Shown here: positions 60,389 through 64,000 of the stretch, piece by piece
Layout of the letters: every line of letters starts with the position of its first letter
Position numbering within the stretch: the stretch's first letter is position 1
From: Bradyrhizobium algeriense
GTDB lineage: Bacteria; Pseudomonadota; Alphaproteobacteria; Rhizobiales; Xanthobacteraceae
Direction of reading: 5' to 3'
Assembly (NCBI RefSeq): GCF_003062295.1
Contig: NZ_PYCN01000028.1
Span: 23,757-87,756, forward strand
DNA length: 64,000 nucleotides
Program-made: the position numbers and the translations under genes
The notes under the pieces: generated by a model
Seen by the model: the letters and a program-made list of their open reading frames with translations, nothing else
The model's database searches: none
Told to the model about the DNA's origin: nothing

Positions 60389-61885
60389 ATGGCAAAAAAG
60401 AGAAACATGACCGACGTCGAGGTCGGCTTAGTACGCGCCATGCTCGCCAAAGGCATGAAGAACGATCAGGTTCATTTCTATTTCAACCATGCTGATCGTC
60501 TTATTAGCTCTGGCCGCATTACGCAGATCAAGGATGGTAGTTATGCCAAAGACGTCGCCGCCGCTAACGACGACGAACTCGCCGCGTTTTTAACCAAGTG
60601 GGATACAGAGCACGCCGCCATTTATCCCAAGGGGCCGCAGTCTCCGACTGACATCGAGTACATCGAAGCATTATTCGAAAAACGCAAAAGCGTCTGGCAT
60701 GTTCGCGCGGGCGAAACAGACAGGGTCGAGTGCAAACTCAATTATTCAGTTAGCGGCAAGGTCATTCGGGCTATCGCGGGCTTAGCAAATAACCGGGGCG
60801 GCCACATTTTGTTCGGTGTCAAGGATGGAGCAAATACGGCCGACGGAATGACAGACGACAAGTTCGAAACACTTGATCCATCGATGCTGAACTCGCACTT
60901 GGTCAGTTTCCTCGATCCCGTTCCCAGAGTTGCGCGTGTTTCGATTGTAATCGGAGGAAAGAAGATCGGAGTTCTCTACGTCGAGAAGCATGAAAGGGCG
61001 CCAGTGATCGCACTGAAGAGCATGGGAACCGATCTGCGAGAGGGCGCTGTTTATTTCCGGTATGTCGGCGAAACGCGGCAGATCAAGCCGGGAGAACTAA
61101 GGGCAATTATCGAAGAGCGCGAAGCTCGCGCGGTCGCCGAATTCAGCAGGAGAATGACGCGCGTCGCTTCGGGCGCGGGCGCGACTATCGATCTCGATAC
61201 TGGCGAAGTGTTTGGGCGGACAGGCAGCTTCGTCATTGACAAGGAACTGCTGCCGTCAATCCAATTCGTGCGCGAGGGAGATTTTACGCAGACCAAAGGC
61301 GCACCCACCCTGCGACTTGTCGGCGACGTCCAGCCGATAACAGCCGCGGACAGAGATCGAGTTCATGTCATAAGAGAAAACATCACGCCACACTCGATTA
61401 TCGAAAATTTCCTCCTCGGAAATCTGGTGAGTGAACCCCTCCAATATTTGCACGCGCAAACCTATTATCAAAGAAAGTGGATGCCCATTTGGCATTATGC
61501 GCATCAACTATCCATGAGCATTGATGATCTAGTCGAAGATTTACGCGGCTTAGCGGCCTGCATGCCCGCTAGCCGAGATGCTATCGTTCATCGGTTGCGC
61601 GGCACTCAGTCGGCCTACAAGATTTATACGGGCAGGCCGAAAGCTATATTGTCCGACTTTCTAGCAGGCAAAATGTCTGTTCCGAAAAATGACGCAGAGC
61701 TCAGCGCATTCGCCCATGCCCTTCACGGTCTGCCAAACGATTTTAAGGCGATAGCGGACGTTCGACCGCTTGTGCTCGAATGTTTGGAGCGAGACAAACA
61801 AGAAAAGAGCCGAACCCAGATTTACCGGGCGGCCTGCCGAGTGGACGAGATCATGTACCATCAGCTCGAAACTATTTACCAATAG
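60389..61885 (+). CDS. Schlafen/AlbA_2-domain protein, 498 aa
   Basis: The N-terminal 60 residues are a helix-turn-helix-like segment (MTDVEVGLVRAMLAKGMKND, SSGRITQIKDGSYAKD). The Schlafen AlbA_2 domain covers about 108-228: DRVECKLNYSVSGKVIRAIA with the E-x-K pair, NNRGGHILFGVKDG, and VYFRYVGETRQIKPGEL. The remaining 270 residues are mostly helical and show no known domain. AlbA_2 proteins bind or cleave RNA/DNA and several belong to defence systems. The gene has a GGGGGCTGGAA leader and is followed 33 bases later by a membrane protein gene. Lower GC than the conserved genes suggests transfer. Function is an inference. Confidence 0.8.
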   Translation: MAKKRNMTDVEVGLVRAMLAKGMKNDQVHFYFNHADRLISSGRITQIKDGSYAKDVAAANDDELAAFLTKWDTEHAAIYPKGPQSPTDIEYIEALFEKRKSVWHVRAGETDRVECKLNYSVSGKVIRAIAGLANNRGGHILFGVKDGANTADGMTDDKFETLDPSMLNSHLVSFLDPVPRVARVSIVIGGKKIGVLYVEKHERAPVIALKSMGTDLREGAVYFRYVGETRQIKPGELRAIIEEREARAVAEFSRRMTRVASGAGATIDLDTGEVFGRTGSFVIDKELLPSIQFVREGDFTQTKGAPTLRLVGDVQPITAADRDRVHVIRENITPHSIIENFLLGNLVSEPLQYLHAQTYYQRKWMPIWHYAHQLSMSIDDLVEDLRGLAACMPASRDAIVHRLRGTQSAYKIYTGRPKAILSDFLAGKMSVPKNDAELSAFAHALHGLPNDFKAIADVRPLVLECLERDKQEKSRTQIYRAACRVDEIMYHQLETIYQ

Positions 61886-61918
61886 AGTTGGCGAAAACAG
61901 GGACCGAAGGGGGAGAAC

Positions 61919-62608
61919 GTGGATACGACGGCTTGGACGAACTGGGCGATTTGGGGGCTCGTTGGAGCTGGGATCGTTTCATTTATCGTTCCGCGTGTAT
62001 TGACTTGGATTTTCGAGTGGTCCTCGCGACTTATTGTGTGCGTCACCGTAAATCAGTCGCGCGCGATGGATGCATTGTACGAAGAAATCAAAAATCTCTC
62101 GAGGAATAACAGCCCGACGGACGAGGAACGATGGAACATTCTCAAAACAATTCGCGGCATCCTCAATGCAGAGGGTTACGTCAAGATGGAGCTGAAAAAC
62201 AACAGCCGCAAAAAGCTCACCAATCTTACGTTTAGCGCGCCCAGCAGAGGATGGATTCAGATTGGTGACGGAGCGCTGATCGAGGCGAAGGCGGACACCC
62301 CGATCAAGTTGGGCGATTTGCAGCCCGAAGGTAAACTTGCAATTCACTTGCTGACCGGCAGCTTCTTTTTTGATGGCTCGAGTAAAGGCTTCAAAAACAG
62401 GATTTCATTATTGGCCGATGAACACGCTCGGGTGAGTTACCAATTTCCGCTTCCAGACCACCTCGCGCGACGAAGAAGCAACCGCGTTGTGACATCCTTA
62501 ATGTTGTTCGGAGCGATCTTGATGATTGCGACTTTAGCCGGACAATTCGTCAAACCAGACCGCGCAAAGCCTGGCGATCCGCCCGCGGCGGAGGTGCCCG
62601 CGCGGTAA
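61919..62608 (+). CDS. two-span membrane protein with cytoplasmic beta-rich domain, 229 aa
   Basis: The GTG at 61919 has GGGGGAGAAC directly upstream. A membrane helix covers about residues 8-30 (IWGLVGAGIVSFIVPRVLTW), and the central 130 residues hold a charged helix and a beta-rich part (GYVKMELKNNSRKKLTNLTF). A second helix is at about 192-213 (SLMLFGAILMIATLAGQFVK). The order AlbA_2 protein then membrane protein, with 33 bases between, suggests one operon. No family was recognised. A membrane effector or anchor is possible but unproven. Confidence 0.7.
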   Translation: MDTTAWTNWAIWGLVGAGIVSFIVPRVLTWIFEWSSRLIVCVTVNQSRAMDALYEEIKNLSRNNSPTDEERWNILKTIRGILNAEGYVKMELKNNSRKKLTNLTFSAPSRGWIQIGDGALIEAKADTPIKLGDLQPEGKLAIHLLTGSFFFDGSSKGFKNRISLLADEHARVSYQFPLPDHLARRRSNRVVTSLMLFGAILMIATLAGQFVKPDRAKPGDPPAAEVPAR

Positions 62609-63097
62609 ATCCTCCCGTCGTTCTCCACGATGCCGGATATCCCTACCGTTCACAAGGAACCGGGCTCGGACGCCGTTCGCTCACGCGCTATCCAAAATCA
62701 CCACCTAAACGCGCAGCGAACGAAGAACGAACTGATTTTGTTGGTACAGTTGGGTGGGTACTGCCGATGCCCAGCTTCAGCCTTGAAAAACCTACAATAT
62801 TTGCGCTCGTGCCATTTGCCTTTGTAGCAGGATTTTGTATTTCGTAAAGCGTCGGACGAGCCGCATTATGATGGCGCGCGACTACGTGGCTCTCAAGCGA
62901 CAGTAGCGATCAATCCGCCAACTCCTTACTGGAAGTCCGGATCAGTCGGTCCACGCGTCCGAGGTCAATCCGCCCCCCGAGCAATTCCGAGGGCTAAAGG
63001 CGTTCTTTGCAGGCCAATGCTTCTTCCGGCTTTCGGCTACGACCACGAAAGACCATCCGGATCACCTGCATTCGGTGCAGCCGGTCGAGTAGCGGCG
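62609..63097. other. intergenic region between convergent operons
   Basis: Frames of up to 65 codons are open (for example 62630-62827), but none has a start signal or resemblance. No clear terminator hairpin was found after the membrane gene. The composition is mixed. Confidence 0.4.
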
Positions 63098-63391
63098 TCA
63101 CCTAGCCCTTCGACCGAAATAAAATACACCGATGGATGCCGCCAAACCCAAAACAGAAGGCACCAACGTAAAAAGGGTGTCTTTGACAAAATCAAAATTT
63201 CCGATCTTGCCGGGCACCAGCCGTACGAATTCTGCAATCATAAAAGTAACAGCGGCACCCAACATGAGGCCAATTACACCGATTAGAGCCGACACGACAG
63301 CCGTCCTGACTTTTTGTTGGAGGCCCAAGCTTCCGACATCAGAATGTTTGTTTGCTTGCGTCAGCGGATGCACTTCTTGTTCATGTTCCAT
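63098..63391 (-). CDS. small two-span membrane protein, 97 aa
   Basis: A polar N-terminus (MEHEQEVHPLTQANKHSDVG) is followed by two membrane helices at about residues 34-56 and 71-92 (VSALIGVIGLMLGAAVTFMI; LFTLVPSVLGLAASIGVFYF). It starts nine bases after the stop of a four-span membrane protein gene, so the two are co-transcribed. No family was recognised. Helix boundaries were judged by hydrophobicity only. Confidence 0.6.
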   Translation of the reverse strand: MEHEQEVHPLTQANKHSDVGSLGLQQKVRTAVVSALIGVIGLMLGAAVTFMIAEFVRLVPGKIGNFDFVKDTLFTLVPSVLGLAASIGVFYFGRRAR

Positions 63392-63400
63392 GTCGTTTCT

Positions 63401-63826
63401 CTACTCAACCTCGCTTATTGCCCAAGACAACGTAAGAAGCGCGGTTATGTTAGTGACCCAAACAATGTACGATTTGTCCCACCCCAAAAATAAGTTAAGG
63501 AGTTGTCCCGCGAGGATCATTAGTAGCAGACCAACGAATATGATTAGAAATGAGTTGGTTAGGGAGTGCTCTTTCGCAGCCACGCAAATACCAACCAACG
63601 AAAACGCACAACCCACCCCTATATCGAAAACAGAATGCGGCAATTGTGGCAGGGGTCTAGTCTGGTAATTCTCAAAGAAGAAGTTCAGGACGTTAAAGAT
63701 AATCGTTGCAAACGCTGGAATTAGCGCTCCCGCCGCAACCTTCGAGGTAATTCGCATAGCACCCTTTGTTGAGCCGGTAGCCGCTGTAGGAGTGGGATCA
63801 TTGACCATAAAAATAACGGCTGACAT
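63401..63826 (-). CDS. four-span membrane protein, 141 aa
   Basis: Four hydrophobic segments at about residues 31-50, 67-83, 92-113 and 118-137 (SFLIIFVGLLLMILAGQLLN; SYIVWVTNITALLTLSWAIS). The first 25 residues are polar with two candidate starts (Met 1 and Met 7), neither with a clear ribosome binding site. It is the first gene of a minus-strand pair with the 97-aa membrane protein. No family was recognised. Confidence 0.55.
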   Translation of the reverse strand: MSAVIFMVNDPTPTAATGSTKGAMRITSKVAAGALIPAFATIIFNVLNFFFENYQTRPLPQLPHSVFDIGVGCAFSLVGICVAAKEHSLTNSFLIIFVGLLLMILAGQLLNLFLGWDKSYIVWVTNITALLTLSWAISEVE

Positions 63827-64000
63827 ACGGAAAGTTGCATAAGTAACTCAATACTCTGTTTAAGGCCGATCGGCTAGCATTACAGTTGCCTTTTTGTTTT
63901 GACGTGCGCGCGCTGAGCGGCCGCCTGATGAGCTCTACGCCAGAATGACCATGCGATGATGTGTGCGGGTTGAATACGGTTTCGAGCGAGTCTGATGGCA

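Overview
The window is chromosomal DNA of an alphaproteobacterium, most likely Bradyrhizobium or a close Nitrobacteraceae relative. The support is high GC with very long antisense shadow ORFs, gene neighbourhoods such as ychF-pth-rplY and paired ilvE next to a MarR/OmpR/kinase cluster, a type II lumazine synthase behind an FMN riboswitch, small proteins that look typical of the group, and several dispersed palindromic elements I associate with Bradyrhizobium genomes. No database search was possible, so taxonomy and family names rest on sequence recognition. I saw no rRNA, tRNA, CRISPR array, transposase or phage structural gene.

Layout. 1-2699: 3' part of uvrB. 2700-7175: a gene-poor stretch with small proteins, an ionotropic-glutamate-receptor-like channel gene with an altered pore filter, a TetR remnant, a long dispersed repeat and an 84-bp palindromic element. 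7176-12650: two NTF2-like proteins, small exported or membrane proteins and a MaoC pair. 12765-15899: ychF, pth, rplY and ubiK on the minus strand. 16094-19586: a plus-strand run of dienelactone hydrolase, lgt, MidA-like methyltransferase and pgeF. 19589-23468: a translationally coupled minus-strand operon (MFS transporter, MOSC protein, PDR/VanB-type reductase) facing a divergent XRE-cupin regulator. 23527-28565: a deleted dehydrogenase remnant, a lipoprotein, prs, an SDR, ribH with its FMN riboswitch, and a Tat-exported Bug-type binding protein. 28814-34763: a GT-C-like membrane protein, YbjN protein, proC, thioesterase, tautomerase and hisS. 34883-43960: small exported proteins, two branched-chain aminotransferases, a MarR/response regulator/histidine kinase cluster, a DUF3617 protein and a secreted RNase T2. 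44116-45276: an unusual RTX-like protein built of 17-residue repeats. 45515-56958: rlmJ, a cold-shock protein, an Omp25/31-like porin, uvrC, an overlapping pgsA-moaD-moaE-prmB run, an omega-aminotransferase, a degenerate EAL protein, a HAD hydrolase and a CheY-like regulator.

57149-64000 looks like accessory DNA: AT-richer by eye, with small exported proteins (cupin, SnoaL-like, lipocalin-like), then a Schlafen/AlbA_2-domain gene closely followed by a two-membrane-span protein, and a second pair of membrane-protein genes on the other strand. This end is the best candidate for an undescribed, possibly defence-related, system. Other points of interest are the glutamate-receptor-like channel without a TVGYGD filter, the 17-residue RTX-like solenoid, and operator-like repeats beside the MarR and XRE-cupin regulators.
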